DNA of 26,693 nucleotides. It comes from Welwitschia mirabilis. Lineage: Eukaryota; Gnetophyta; Gnetopsida; Welwitschiales. The number at the start of each line of letters is the position of its first letter. Positions within the stretch are counted from its first letter, which is position 1. Both the position numbers and the translations under genes were made by a program. Below, piece by piece: positions 1-9,944 of this stretch. The stretch spans positions 188,041,186 through 188,067,878 of the forward strand of contig JBOZIK010000001.1 in the NCBI GenBank assembly GCA_051453625.1, read 5' to 3'. Below the pieces are notes generated by a model, which searched no databases, was not told where the DNA came from, and saw nothing but the letters and a program-made list of their open reading frames with translations.

Positions 1-860
1 ATAGGGTGCATTTGGATTACTGGAACATGTGATATGGACTATTATAAAGAATTTAACATAAAATAAGGAAATATCTTAATCGTGTCTCCTTAATGTATAA
101 CCCTTTACCTTGTTTTGGAATCCCTCCTTTCCTACCTGTTCCTTGTCGTGGGCCATACCAAGAACTATAATGGAATACAATTCTTACACCATCTATGTAG
201 GTGCTAAAATAAATGCAAGAAATAAGGCAAGAAATAGCTAGTGGCTTCATTGAAAACTAGGTATCATCTATGTGTTTACTTTAGTTATTATGTGGATATT
301 ATGTGGTCAATCTATACTTTGGTTATTACTTTGCAAGTTTATCAAATGTACTTAGATAGATGAGATAGTCATTTATTGACCATTAAGTTATAATAAAGTA
401 ATTCTTCTTGTTCCTTGAAGATTATAGATATTTGTGAAATTTTCATTAATTTATCATTCTTTCTTAAAGATAAGATGTTTTTTTTTATTTTAGTTAACTA
501 AGAAAATTACTTAACATGATGTAGAAAATTTATCATGCTTTAATTATGTTATTGTTTAAACATAAATAAACATTTGATTATTTTTTAAAATTTACAAAAA
601 TGTATATGATTAAGGTTTTATCATCTTCTCCCTCATTATAAGAGTTACTCTTGATAATTTATTATGTATACATGCATCTTGAAGTTAGCTTGTATTTATT
701 TCAAATCAAAACTAGTTTATATTCATTAGCTAATAAATTTAATTGAAGTTATCTACTATTCTTTAAAAATTATATTAAAGTAAAACTATAGCAAATTTTG
801 TTGACTTAATATGTCCTTAAGTAATAAGGCTAGAGTTAGAAATATCATTCCATTAATATG
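1..860. other. AT-rich flank, no gene recognised
   Basis: No conserved domain was recognised on either strand. A 65-codon minus-strand reading frame (53-250) covers a slightly GC-richer patch and reads ...SSWYGPRQGTGRKGG..., but it matches no family I know and has no supporting signals. The remainder is AT-rich sequence with many stops in all frames. Confidence 0.5.
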
Positions 861-1106
861 TCAACCGAATAAATGATTATTTATTTGGAACATCAACTTA
901 TGATAATGTATTTTCTTCTTACTGCATCTTCTTCTTTTTGATGTTTCTATTTTCAGTACAATACCTTTCCCATTGGAAGCATGACTATAGCTCGCCAACC
1001 TTCTGCCTTTGAGAGGAGGTAGGGGTTCATAGCTCCTGTATTGTGGTTGAAGCACCTCGGACGCATTTCTATGATAGTTGATCTGATACTTCAGAGTAAC
1101 AAACAT
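861..1106 (-). other. Unassigned coding-like island (81 codons)
   Basis: This open frame of 81 codons on the minus strand sits in a patch clearly richer in G+C than its surroundings. The predicted peptide starts MFVTLKYQINY and continues with a proline/tyrosine stretch (QPQYRSYEPLPPLKGRR) and a basic cluster (SKRRRCSKKK). I do not recognise the family. A primer-site-like string lies just upstream on the same strand (about 1120-1131), so it could be the start of a decayed retroelement internal region, but the peptide does not look like a copia or gypsy gag. A chance open frame is also possible. Confidence 0.2.
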
Positions 1107-1469
1107 TGTCTTGCATAACCATGATACCAGTGGCTATATATTCAAGTGGAATTTGAAGCATTCCAAAAAATAGAAGATCTAACTATGAAAAGACAAGTTG
1201 TATGATATGTCCTTCATATGATCCCAGAGTGGCCCAAGGCTTAGGAATAGTTCTCTTGGGTGCATAATAGTTGCTGTCCACTAGGAGCTTATATGTAGGT
1301 TGGTTTTACCTCCCACCTTAAATTGCCCTCTCTGCTAACCGTAACTACATGTTCACGCNNNNNNNNNNGTGACCAACTACAAATACCACAACTGATACTG
1401 CACGTGGGCTACAACATGTGAGTGCAATCACATGAGGATTAATGGACATGGCCTGATGATTAATTCTTA
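1107..1469. other. Moderate-GC spacer with a 10-N gap, no gene
   Basis: This stretch is less AT-rich than most of the window and is interrupted by an N run at 1359-1368. No open frame or domain was recognised. It is probably part of the same decayed element as the island at 861-1106 (inference). Confidence 0.4.
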
Positions 1470-2708
1470 TTGATATTGTTCTATAGGAATCATATAATCA
1501 ATAGTAATAAGTCCTGTTTGAAGAGGATCTTTTTTCATATTTTCAATTTTTCTATTATGATTCCTTATCTCTTTTTTGTTAGTATTCTACCTTATTCTCT
1601 TGATTACCATAACATCCCATATTTTTGTAATCCTCCCTCTTTTTGTCTAGTGTTTACTCTTTGTCTTCTGTAATTTTCTCTACATCTTTCACCTTTGATC
1701 TACATCCTAGTGCTTTTTCCTTCAGTGTGATAGTGATATGCTCTCATTTTTTACTATTGGCTAGTATCCTCACTACTCCACTGATGTAGTATTCTTTCTT
1801 GTGGTTCTCTCCTTTGACTATTAGTTATATCACCCTTCCACTGATGCACCTCTTCTTTGTTCATCTTTTTACTTTGTCATGTCTACTACATTTTCTACTA
1901 TGATACTTCTCCTCCCTTATCAAGATGGATTTCTTCTTTGTTGGCCTTTTTGTAATCTCTTCTTCTTAGAGCACTACTACAATGACATTCTCTATTCACC
2001 CTGTGTTGCATTGCTATTCTCATGCTATCCTCCTACCATATTTGATTGTGTTTCATCATCTCTTTGTTCCATGTCACCCGTCTACACCTCACGTGCACTT
2101 ATTCTACTTTGCATGCCTTACTCTTTACTACCATAAATGCTTGTGCCTTACCACCCTGTCTTTAGTTCATGATCTATGCCTGTTCGTGCATCATTGTGTT
2201 AGCTATTCTCTTTACATGTAGTTCCAATCATGTCTCCTTATAGCTACCTCTTCCACTGCCAACCACATTTTCCTATAGTTACCTCCATCGATAGCACCCC
2301 TTTGTGTGTGCTCTCTTCCTCTACTCCATAGTCCCTTGATTCAAGTCCCTATCATACCTTGTTACCTATTGTACTCCATTACCACTATTACATCATGTGT
2401 TATCCTATTCTATGTGTGCCGATCTTCTCTGTGGTATGTTAAAATGGATGCATCCCAGCCATGTCACTCCTGCTTACATTTTACTCAATCATGTTTCCTC
2501 TTATGTCTGCTCCACATTGCTCCTTTTCAGCTCTCTGCGTCCATTGTCTTTTTCTCTCCACACACTTGTCATACCTACATCTAATCATGTTCATCATCCA
2601 CATTCTTCTGCCATCACTCACCCCTACATAGTCTTCTCTCATTCTTATATGACCTGTCTACACCACTGCGATGCTGATCGCCACCTCTGTCATTTTCTTT
2701 ATATGTCT
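1470..2708. repeat. Pyrimidine-rich strand-asymmetric stretch, possibly a degenerate repeat
   Basis: About 1.2 kb in which the plus strand is dominated by C and T (the minus strand is purine-rich). Words such as CATGTC, GTCTAC and GTCTGC recur irregularly (for example near 1879, 2069, 2229, 2460, 2508, 2653 and 2703), hinting at an old minisatellite. Several overlapping open frames of 67-106 codons occur on the plus strand, but they exist because pyrimidine-rich DNA contains few stop codons; their Ser/Leu/Cys/His-rich peptides look like no protein family. It lies directly downstream, on the minus strand, of a copia-type primer site, so it may be the leader or gag part of that element. Confidence 0.35.
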
Positions 2709-2723
2709 GCCATCTGATAAGAA
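2709..2723 (-). other. Copia-type primer binding site (initiator Met-like), degenerate
   Basis: Read on the minus strand the site is TTCTTATCAGATGG, close to TGGTATCAGAGCC, the known initiator-tRNA-Met primer site of plant copia elements; the core TATCAGA is intact. It follows AACA-AGG, and copia LTRs commonly end ACA a few bases before this site. It fixes the orientation of the adjacent LTR. Confidence 0.5.
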
Positions 2724-2726
2724 CCT

Positions 2727-3040
2727 TGTTCGAGTTGGGTAAACTCCAGAAAATAAAAGGGAAAATAAGAATGTAAAATTGAACTTCAAATTTCTACTTG
2801 AATTTATTAATCAAATGGCTAAATATAAATATATGGAGAATCCCTCAAAGGTAGGATCCATGATAACAACTATGCCCACTAACTGAGGAAATGGAGCATG
2901 ACTTAACAACTTAACAAACCATGACTTTAACTAACTTATTAAACTTAATAGAATAATTTATTAATAATAAGTCAAATAAATACTTGTTTTAATTATTTTA
3001 CATACACATTAATAAAAATGAAATAAAAAACATAAANNNN
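2727..3040 (-). mobile_element. Decayed Ty1/copia-type LTR (minus orientation)
   Basis: On the minus strand this segment has the order expected of a copia LTR. A GTTAGTTAA-rich U3 is followed by a TATA-like string (reverse complement of 2823-2834), an AATAAA signal about 20 bases later (reverse complement of 2803-2808), and a short U5 ending AACA just before the primer site. The distal (U3) boundary is not visible; an N run at 3037-3045 lies near where it should be. No coding sequence is inside. A plant gene promoter is an alternative, but the primer site directly after the AACA end favours an LTR. Confidence 0.45.
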
Positions 3041-3045
3041 NNNNN

Positions 3046-3789
3046 CTTAAACCAAAATCTTTTTAAACATTGTAAGATGTTTTCAAATGCTATGTCATTG
3101 GTTATTACACATTATTATTTAAAACTGTGTTCATAATAATGTTATCTTATTAACTAATCTTTGTAAAATTTCAAAGTGGGGATATTACAAATATATGTGG
3201 AATTAAACTAATATCAACTTAAATGGATAACAGTAGTAGTTATTAGTTAAAGCTCATGTCATTACTTGAAAGATGTACTCATAGATATCACTGAATAGAA
3301 TGTTAAGTCGTTAAAAGCTTCTAATTCAAGTAATGCAACACCATAAGAAGATTTTAAATGAAAATTTTTAAATAATATATTTTATCTCTTAGAAATAAAT
3401 GAAATTATATATTATGTAAATATTTTTATAGTCATAAAAAGACCATGAAATGATTTTTGATATCATAGCATAAAGTAAATATCTCTCAACTAAACATTAG
3501 ATATAAATGAAGTATAAGTATAAGCTAATGGTCATCTATCACTAGCAAAAAACTATATTTAATTATGATATTAGAATTTTTTTTAAAATTATGTATAAGA
3601 CATTTATAAAGGTAAATAATTAGGATGGAAGTAATGAATAATAATATATTCATTTAATATTTAAAAACATAATAATATTTGACTAAAAAGTAATAGGTAT
3701 TTATTACATTGGATTTGATTAAAAGGTACATCATAGAAGAAATGTTGAGATATGAGGGATGAGTTTCTATAAATTTTTACATTTATAAG
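3046..3789. other. AT-rich spacer, no gene
   Basis: Nothing coding is recognised on either strand. A string AAATTTCAAAGTGGGGATAT followed by TACA (about 3167-3190) resembles the 3' end of some gypsy LTRs, but no partner was found, so it is not called. Confidence 0.4.
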
Positions 3790-4860
3790 ATACTACTCTT
3801 TCTAATTTTGCTTCTTCAATTTGGAAATTCTTATTATTTTTTAATTTTTATTTATAAAAGAAATATAATTCCTTCAAGGATTTAATGAAATTCACTTGAG
3901 ACATATCCACAAAAGTCATTCTTGACATCTCCCTTTAATGAATGTAAATATGTGCTTTATAGAGAGTTATGCTCTAATATTTATAAATTAGTAATAACTA
4001 AGCAAGTTTTAGAGGTAATTGTCTTTCTAGATGTCTATAATGAAGACTATTTTTAAACTTGCATTATCAAAATAAGCTCTAGTGTAAGTATTAAATTCAA
4101 CCATAACATAGAATAAAAGGTCTAATGGATTCTCTCTTAAATGATACATATTATTTTCATAATACCAATTAAGTCATTTACTATCTTGGTCTTAGGCCAT
4201 ATGTTCACTACCAACATAACCCTTATACCTTGACATAGAAGAATATCTAATTCAAATTTACCCTTAGCATTAACATATGCATGTGAATCTCATCTCTTAT
4301 TTATTATACGTCATGAAATGGGTAATTTCATTTAAAGCATAAACTTTCTATTATAAGAGTCAACCATTTCATTTTTGGTAAATAGATAAACTAGATTTCA
4401 AAGCCATCTCTTTTTATTACATGTTGAGAGAAATTAAAACCTTATTATTGGAAAGTCATGATCATCATTTGAATTTTTTCATCTCAGATGTTCATGAATA
4501 CATTTCTATTTTTTATTTTTTGGACCATTACCCATTTATTCATAGAATTTATCTAATATAAGAAATATCTTAATAGTGATCTTAGTTTCTCACTACCACT
4601 ATAAGATAGACAATCCTTTATTAGAGATGGTTTAGCAAGATAACCTATTAATATGAATAGATATTCTATCAAAACTCTTAAAGCAGTGGTTTAAAAACAA
4701 TTTCCTTAATCTTTTATTAATATTAAGTAATATTTTTTCATCTACGATAGTTATCTTATAAAAAACATGTTTTAACATTTTGTATTTTTATTAAATATTT
4801 AAAAAATATCTTAATAAAGTACATTGATAGTTGTTAATCTTAATATCAAATTTTAAATGT
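3790..4860 (-). pseudogene. PIF1-family DNA helicase pseudogene, N-terminus missing
   Basis: Read on the minus strand, decayed PIF1-like helicase motifs occur in the right order. At 4753-4605: TIVDEKILL (motif II, Asp-Glu box), NKRLRKLFLNH, then SFDRISIHINRLSC corresponding to the FGGxSI-LxGDxxQLPPV block. At about 4392-4340: LFTKNEMVDSYNRK, the xxLYPTNxxVxxYN segment. At 4282-4137: LLCQGIRVMLVVNIWPKTK, equivalent to LAKGARVMLTxNLW, followed by VNDLIGIMKII (xNGxxGTV). At about 4127-4065: VMVEFNTYTRAYFDN. At 4030-3860: LERQLPLKLA with Trp replaced by stop, IYKY (the TIHKSQG segment), ITLYKAHIYIH and TFVDMSQVNFIKSL (TFVALSRVKxLxSL). Within blocks the frame is long and open except for stops and shifts. 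The Walker A (motif I) part is absent; homology fades near 4860 and an LTR begins near 5000. PIF1 helicases unwind DNA 5' to 3'; this copy cannot be functional. The C-terminal wording fits free-standing PIF1-like genes better than plant Helitron helicases, and no HUH Rep domain is seen, but a Helitron origin is not excluded. Confidence 0.8.
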
Positions 4861-5383
4861 ATTATTATTCTAGTGGATATAATCACCATAAGAATGCTTA
4901 TGTTATATTCATATTTTTTTTTTTAATTTAGTTCTTATGACTTGAATGAGAAACAAATTTTTTATTTTTAATGTTTTATTGAATTATCATGTAGATAGAT
5001 GAAACATTAGTAACATGTCAAAAATGAAAACTTATTTTAAGTGATTACAAACCAATTTATCATAATCAAGTTTTAGTTTTCACTATCTTATGAGTTTATC
5101 CTAACTTATGCTACTAAAATCATTAAAAATTAACATTTCACATCTACCATTTAACTTATCAGGTCTCAAACAAGATTTTAAAGTAGAAGGTAAAAGATTA
5201 GATTACAATCCATAAGAAAGACCAAGAGATAAAACATTAGTTTAACTTGAAAGTCAAATGTTCAATTTCATATTTTAAGATCTTTATCAGATTTTAAAAA
5301 TATTGATGTAATCAATGAACTAAGACAAAGTCACTATAAATTATGTGATTTCCAAGACCATAACCATGACCCTAATTTTTGAG

Positions 5384-5393
5384 CTATAAAAGA
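5384..5393 (+). promoter_or_regulatory. LTR TATA box, copy 1
   Basis: CTATAAAAGA, placed identically to CTATAAAA at 12793-12800 in the second LTR. An AATAAA signal follows at 5587-5592, matching the one at 12993-12998, so the U3-R-U5 order is conserved. Confidence 0.6.
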
Positions 5394-5801
5394 GGATATG
5401 GACTTCATTTTTAGGCACTTTTTAGTGTATGCCATCTGTGATTAATCTTCTAAAATTGAGAGGACCTCCAAACATGTCTTGTTTATAAGTTCTTTTCTTA
5501 AGATATTAACTAGTTCCTAAGGATAGAATAACATACCAAGCATTGGATTAAGGCTTTTGTTCATGTATAATTTACTCTATTATTCTAATAAACCTTTAAA
5601 ACATTTTTAACTTAGCTTTTTGATTTTAAATATGCGTGTGTTTACATGTAAAAATAAATATTTTAAGTAGGTATAGTTAATCAAAAGTTCTTGAAAATGA
5701 TATCTTTTCTATACAAGAATATTTTAACTTAGTTTTTCCATGTTTCTCATTTCTTTTCAACTTTTCAATAAGGCTCTAGCAAATGTTTGATTAAGGGGTG
5801 A

Positions 5802-6061
5802 ATTAATTAAACCTTTTTAGCACTTCATTCTCTTACATTTTCAAGCAAAGATCGATTTAAATTCTCAACATCTACTTTTTANNNNNNNNNNNNNNNNNNN
5901 NNNNNNNNNNNNNNNNNNNNNNNNNNNNNNNNNNNNNNNNNNNNNNNNNNNNNNNNNNNNNNNNNNNNNNNNNNNNNNNNNTTAATTAGACCTTTGTAGC
6001 ACTTCATTCTCTTACATTGTCAACCAAAGATCAATTTAAATTCTTAACATCTACTTTTTAT
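5802..6061 (+). repeat. ~80 bp direct duplication on both sides of a 100-N gap
   Basis: 5803-5881 and 5982-6060 are about 91% identical by eye (shared core TAGCACTTCATTCTCTTACA). The left copy runs up to the first N (5882) and the right copy starts at the first base after the gap (5981). This is what two overlapping but unmerged contig ends look like. A real tandem duplication is the alternative. Confidence 0.75.
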
Positions 6062-6194
6062 TTTGTTTTTATTTTCATCACAAGTTGAAATAATCTTGTA
6101 CCTTTTGTAAAGTTACCACACATATTCTTGTGGAAGAATGATACTAGGTTTTTACCTAGTTAAACCATTTTACTACTATGCATGAACAAATTTT

Positions 6195-6213
6195 TGATGT
6201 CATTGTTAGGGAT
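6195..6213 (+). other. Degenerate tRNA-Asp-type primer binding site, copy 1
   Basis: TGATGTCATTGTTAGGGAT resembles TGGCGCCGTTGCCGGGGAT, the complement of the tRNA-Asp 3' end used by plant Athila/Tat elements, with mostly transition differences. It is followed by TATTATCATGGTAGCT, matching the sequence after the sites at 7265 and 13662. Confidence 0.65.
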
Positions 6214-6234
6214 ATTATCATGGTAGCTTTTCAA

Positions 6235-7185
6235 NNNNNNNNNNNNNNNNNNNNNNNNNNNNNNNNNNNNNNNNNNNNNNNNNNNNNNNNNNNNNNNNNN
6301 NNNNNNNNNNNNNNNNNNNNNNNNNNNNNNNNNNNNNNNNNNNNNNNNNNNNNNNNNNNNNNNNNNNNNNNNNNNNNNNNNNNNNNNNNNNNNNNNNNNN
6401 NNNNNNNNNNNNNNNNNNNNNNNNNNNNNNNNNNNNNNNNNNNNNNNNNNNNNNNNNNNNNNNNNNNNNNNNNNNNNNNNNNNNNNNNNNNNNNNNNNNN
6501 NNNNNNNNNNNNNNNNNNNNNNNNNNNNNNNNNNNNNNNNNNNNNNNNNNNNNNNNNNNNNNNNNNNNNNNNNNNNNNNNNNNNNNNNNNNNNNNNNNNN
6601 NNNNNNNNNNNNNNNNNNNNNNNNNNNNNNNNNNNNNNNNNNNNNNNNNNNNNNNNNNNNNNNNNNNNNNNNNNNNNNNNNNNNNNNNNNNNNNNNNNNN
6701 NNNNNNNNNNNNNNNNNNNNNNNNNNNNNNNNNNNNNNNNNNNNNNNNNNNNNNNNNNNNNNNNNNNNNNNNNNNNNNNNNNNNNNNNNNNNNNNNNNNN
6801 NNNNNNNNNNNNNNNNNNNNNNNNNNNNNNNNNNNNNNNNNNNNNNNNNNNNNNNNNNNNNNNNNNNNNNNNNNNNNNNNNNNNNNNNNNNNNNNNNNNN
6901 NNNNNNNNNNNNNNNNNNNNNNNNNNNNNNNNNNNNNNNNNNNNNNNNNNNNNNNNNNNNNNNNNNNNNNNNNNNNNNNNNNNNNNNNNNNNNNNNNNNN
7001 NNNNNNNNNNNNNNNNNNNNNNNNNNNNNNNNNNNNNNNNNNNNNNNNNNNNNNNNNNNNNNNNNNNNNNNNNNNNNNNNNNNNNNNNNNNNNNNNNNNN
7101 NNNNNNNNNNNNNNNNNNNNNNNNNNNNNNNNNNNNNNNNNNNNNNNNNNNNNNNNNNNNNNNNNNNNNNNNNNNNNNNNNNNNN
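6235..7185. other. Assembly gap (951 N)
   Basis: Sized run of N. Different LTR-tail/primer-site junctions lie on its two sides (6195 and 7265), so the gap sits between two copies of the same junction. Long open frames that span this gap are artefacts of the Ns. Confidence 0.9.
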
Positions 7186-7264
7186 TATCTCTAGGAAGAT
7201 CTTATTTGAACTTGTAATACATATAGTTATAAAAGCATAGATAAACAAACTCTGAACATTTACT
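7186..7264 (+). mobile_element. Tail of a further Athila/Tat-like LTR copy
   Basis: The 79 bases before the primer site at 7265 align with the last bases of the LTR ending at 13661: TTTGAACTTGTAATACATAT corresponds to TTTGAATTCATAACATATAT, and AAACAAACTCTGAAC to AAACTAACTATGAAT. The rest of this LTR would lie in the gap or has been lost. Confidence 0.55.
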
Positions 7265-7283
7265 TGGCATTAATTCCAAGGGT
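7265..7283 (+). other. Degenerate tRNA-Asp-type primer binding site, copy 2
   Basis: TGGCATTAATTCCAAGGGT, followed by AATAATATGGTAGTTATAAT. The downstream sequence matches that after the primer site at 13662 closely, which supports the call even though the site itself has decayed. Confidence 0.6.
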
Positions 7284-8520
7284 AATAATATGGTAGTTAT
7301 AATGGAATACATACAAACATTTTGTCTCTACTCTTTCTCTTTCTTTTTAGTTTTAGTTATACTGGTCCTATTTTAGTGTGTTTTGTGTTACTTTAATAAA
7401 ACTTTTAGTTATATTGATTTATTTCTAGTGATTTTGTGTTTCTCTTTTTACTTTAATTTTTTAAATTAAAGTTATATTTAACCACTTTTAATGCTTATTT
7501 TTATTTTTTAATTTTTATTTTTCTAGTACATAATACTAGTTCTTTTTTAGTGAAATCTGAATTAATCCCTTTTCCTTTTTATTTTTCTTCATGTTTATTT
7601 TATTTACTATATTTTTTTCATTTACTATAAGATTTTTATTTTTAAATTGTTAAATTCATTGTATTCATTTTTTCATGTAAAGATAATTAAGTTTTTGTAA
7701 GCTTTATAAAGAGAAAATATTTTATTTTTCTCTTATTTATTCTCAAACGTTTTCTCATTTATTATCCTATTTTTGGTTCTTCCCTTTTACAAGTTATGAA
7801 AACATTAAAGAAAGGTCCTAAAAATATCTCTTGCAAGATTCTTCTTTTTGTTTCAGTATTTTAATTCTCATACTTACATTTTTAAATTATTTCTTTCATG
7901 TTTTCACTTTTGGAAGTTTTATCTTTTTCTATTTTTATCATTTCATGCATTTTACTGAATTTTGGGATTTTTATTTTCTAGAACAAAATATCCTTCATCC
8001 TATTATGTTTTTCTTTTCATTAACCACTTTGTCTTCTTTTTTCATTTGAGTTACATATCTTACGTTTTTCTCAAGCTATTTTTTCTAGATAACTAGAATT
8101 GCTACCTTCTCTTTCTTGTTCTTCTATCCTTTTCCTAAGTTTATACTTTAAATTCATAGAAATTTATTTTAGACCCTTCTGAAATGTTTCTTAAACTTAG
8201 TTAATTTTTAATCTATAGGAAAGATGTATAAACTAGCAAAGTAGGTTTGATGAAATATTATATCAAATCCATCCTAGTTGATTTAAATCATGAAGGAAGA
8301 TCTTTTTCTAGAATCCATTCATAAGAATGATATAACTAGAAGAACATGAATTAAAATAATTAGTTCCATTTCCAATATAACTTTCTAAAAAATAATTTGA
8401 ATGTTTAATCACCTAGGAAGATCCTAAGAAATAACCTTTAGTATTAATGCTTAGGAATTTCATCTTCCATAATTTAAGCTTTAAACACTCATAAAATAGG
8501 ATTTAAACCTATTCTTATTT
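7284..8520 (+). mobile_element. Untranslated leader of the Athila/Tat-like element
   Basis: T-rich leader between primer site and gag. Its first ~600 bases align with 13681-14290 (for example TCTTTTTAGTTTTAGTTATA..GGTCCTATTTT, ATAATTAAGTTT.TGTA, and AAAGAAAGGTCCTAAAAATATC versus AAGAAAATGATCAAAAAAAT). An open frame at 7831-8049 encodes a Phe/Leu-rich peptide that follows from the T-rich composition and is not called as a gene. Confidence 0.6.
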
Positions 8521-8529
8521 AACAATTAT

Positions 8530-9040
8530 CATACTTTCATGGTTTAAAATATGAGGATCCATATGTTGCATCTTTAGGAGTTTAAAAATGTCATTTTCAT
8601 AATTTTTCATAATTCAAATACTTTTGATGGACTTATATTGATCTTATTTTCCTTTTCTCTTAAGGAGAAAGCTAATTCTTGGATATACATGCTTTAACCT
8701 ATTTCTATTACTACTTATGATAGCCTTAACCAACATTTTATTAAGAAATTCATTTCTAACCATAGTAAAAATTTCCCTTAGAAGAGAAATCATGAACTTA
8801 TAATAAAAATACTATAAAATGTTTTCTCAAATCTTAGAAAGATTTAAAGATTTACTTCTTAAGTGTCTCCAATATGGTTTTGAGCAAGGTAGAATCGTAA
8901 GTTTTGTTTATGAAGGCATTTCCTCCAATCATAGATAACTTATTGGAATGATGTATAAATGAAGTTTCTTCAACTTATAAGTTGATGAAGCCTAGGATTT
9001 CTTAGAAACCATTTCTAAGAGTTTAGTAAATTGGGAAAAT
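8530..9040 (+). pseudogene. gag pseudogene of the Athila/Tat-like element
   Basis: The capsid-like Retrotrans_gag region is readable. YFHGLKYEDPYVHL then stop-EFKNV (8535-8592) corresponds to the FxGxxxEDPYxHLxxF start. LFSFSLKEKANSWIYML (8644 on) is the FPFSLxDKAxxWL block, followed by SITTYDSLNQHFIKKF. After a frameshift near 8780, EIMNL...ILERFKDLLLKCLQYGF (about 8790-8880), GRIVSFVYEGISSNHR and DFLETISKSLVNWEN (to 9040) follow in a single frame. Several stops replace expected Gln or Trp (HL-stop-EF, A-stop-DFL), as expected from C-to-T or G-to-A decay. Gag normally forms the particle of the retrotransposon; this copy is dead. Confidence 0.88.
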
Positions 9041-9944
9041 CTAAATGAACCATTTAGATCACATCATGCTATTAAGAAACTTAGCATCTTTAGGTTTTTT
9101 GATAACACTAAGATTAACAACCAATCGGATCAACTTTCTAGAAATATTGAATCTTGTAAAACCTCTTCTAATACTATTATCTCTTAAATCAATTATTTAA
9201 TATTCTATATAAATACTCATGCAACCTTAAAATAACCATCCATCCTCATCCCTTAAAACATAGTAAAAGAGCAAGTGAATGTTTTTAGACAACAATGATA
9301 AACCAAAGAAGTAGTATCTCTTACTCCAAGACTTACCACCTTGTAGAATCATCAAAATTTATCATAAAGATAAGATTAAAAAAATAAAGATTCTATAAGT
9401 AAATTAAGAAATCAATATACCTTATCATATTCTAATTATCAATCTTTATCTTTTAATAATTAACATTTATCCTCATATTATTTGGAGGATATCCTTAAGA
9501 AACTTATGGAATCCCAAACATAGAGTAATAACTACCAATAATAGTTTAATCAAAGAACCTGTTCTATGTTATAAATACTTGAATAAGTCATCCAATAGTT
9601 AAACTAAACCATCACTCACATCCTTCTTTATTAAACCAACATAAGAATAACAATCGTCCTACATCTCTTGATCCCAATCTGGATAGTTGCAATATGATTT
9701 AAGGGGTAGAAAAGACATACATTAAAAAAAACCAAAATTCATACATTTGAGGGGTGAAAAGAAAATAAACTAAAACTTATAAAGAAATTCAAAATGTGAG
9801 GATGAAGCACCTAGCAAGACTAGTGAGGTTAAGAAGGTTGAAAAAGAATAAGAAATACAAATTTCAACATGTAAAGAGGCTTTATATTTTTTCTCAATAA
9901 TTTAGAAATGATTATATCAAAAAAGAAAAAGAAAATAAAAACCT
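9041..9944 (+). mobile_element. Decayed gag C-terminal/linker region
   Basis: No reliable domain is readable between the gag block and the pre-protease block. Order and spacing suggest it is the low-conservation gag C-terminal and linker part. A patch near 9660-9690 reads RPTSLDPNLD, but no CCHC zinc knuckle was recognised. Confidence 0.45.

Larger units (their letters stand above)
5000..6194 (+). mobile_element. Athila/Tat-like LTR, copy 1
   Basis: About 1.2 kb aligned by eye with 12400-13661: shared blocks include the TTATTTTAAGT start, TGCTACTAAA, the TATA region GCTATAAAA and the TCATGTAT...CTCTATTAT polyadenylation region. It ends directly before a primer-site-like sequence at 6195. Possible left ends are TGAAACATTAG at about 5000 or TGTCA at 5016; the exact end cannot be fixed because the two LTRs have diverged strongly. 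The stretch from about 5780, starting near AAGGGGTGAATT, has no clear counterpart in copy 2 and may be a later insertion; it contains a 100-N gap. Confidence 0.65.

Noticed and set aside
1120-1131. TGGTATCATGG on the minus strand as a copia primer site
   Set aside because: Only the first eight bases match, no LTR end could be defined beside it, and the following frame does not look like gag.
1879-2717. Overlapping plus-strand frames of 79-106 codons
   Set aside because: They overlap each other in different frames within pyrimidine-rich DNA, which contains few stop codons, and the peptides show no domain.
3790-4860. Helicase relic as a definite Helitron
   Set aside because: No Rep/HUH domain, no CTRR hairpin end and no Helitron-type C-terminal wording was seen; left as PIF1-family, origin open.
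6160-7248. Long open frames on both strands across 6160-7248, and minus-strand frames across 21704-22243 and 22410-22658
   Set aside because: Their length comes mostly or partly from runs of N; only a few real codons flank each gap, except for the proline-rich part at 22503-22658, which is noted as unassigned.
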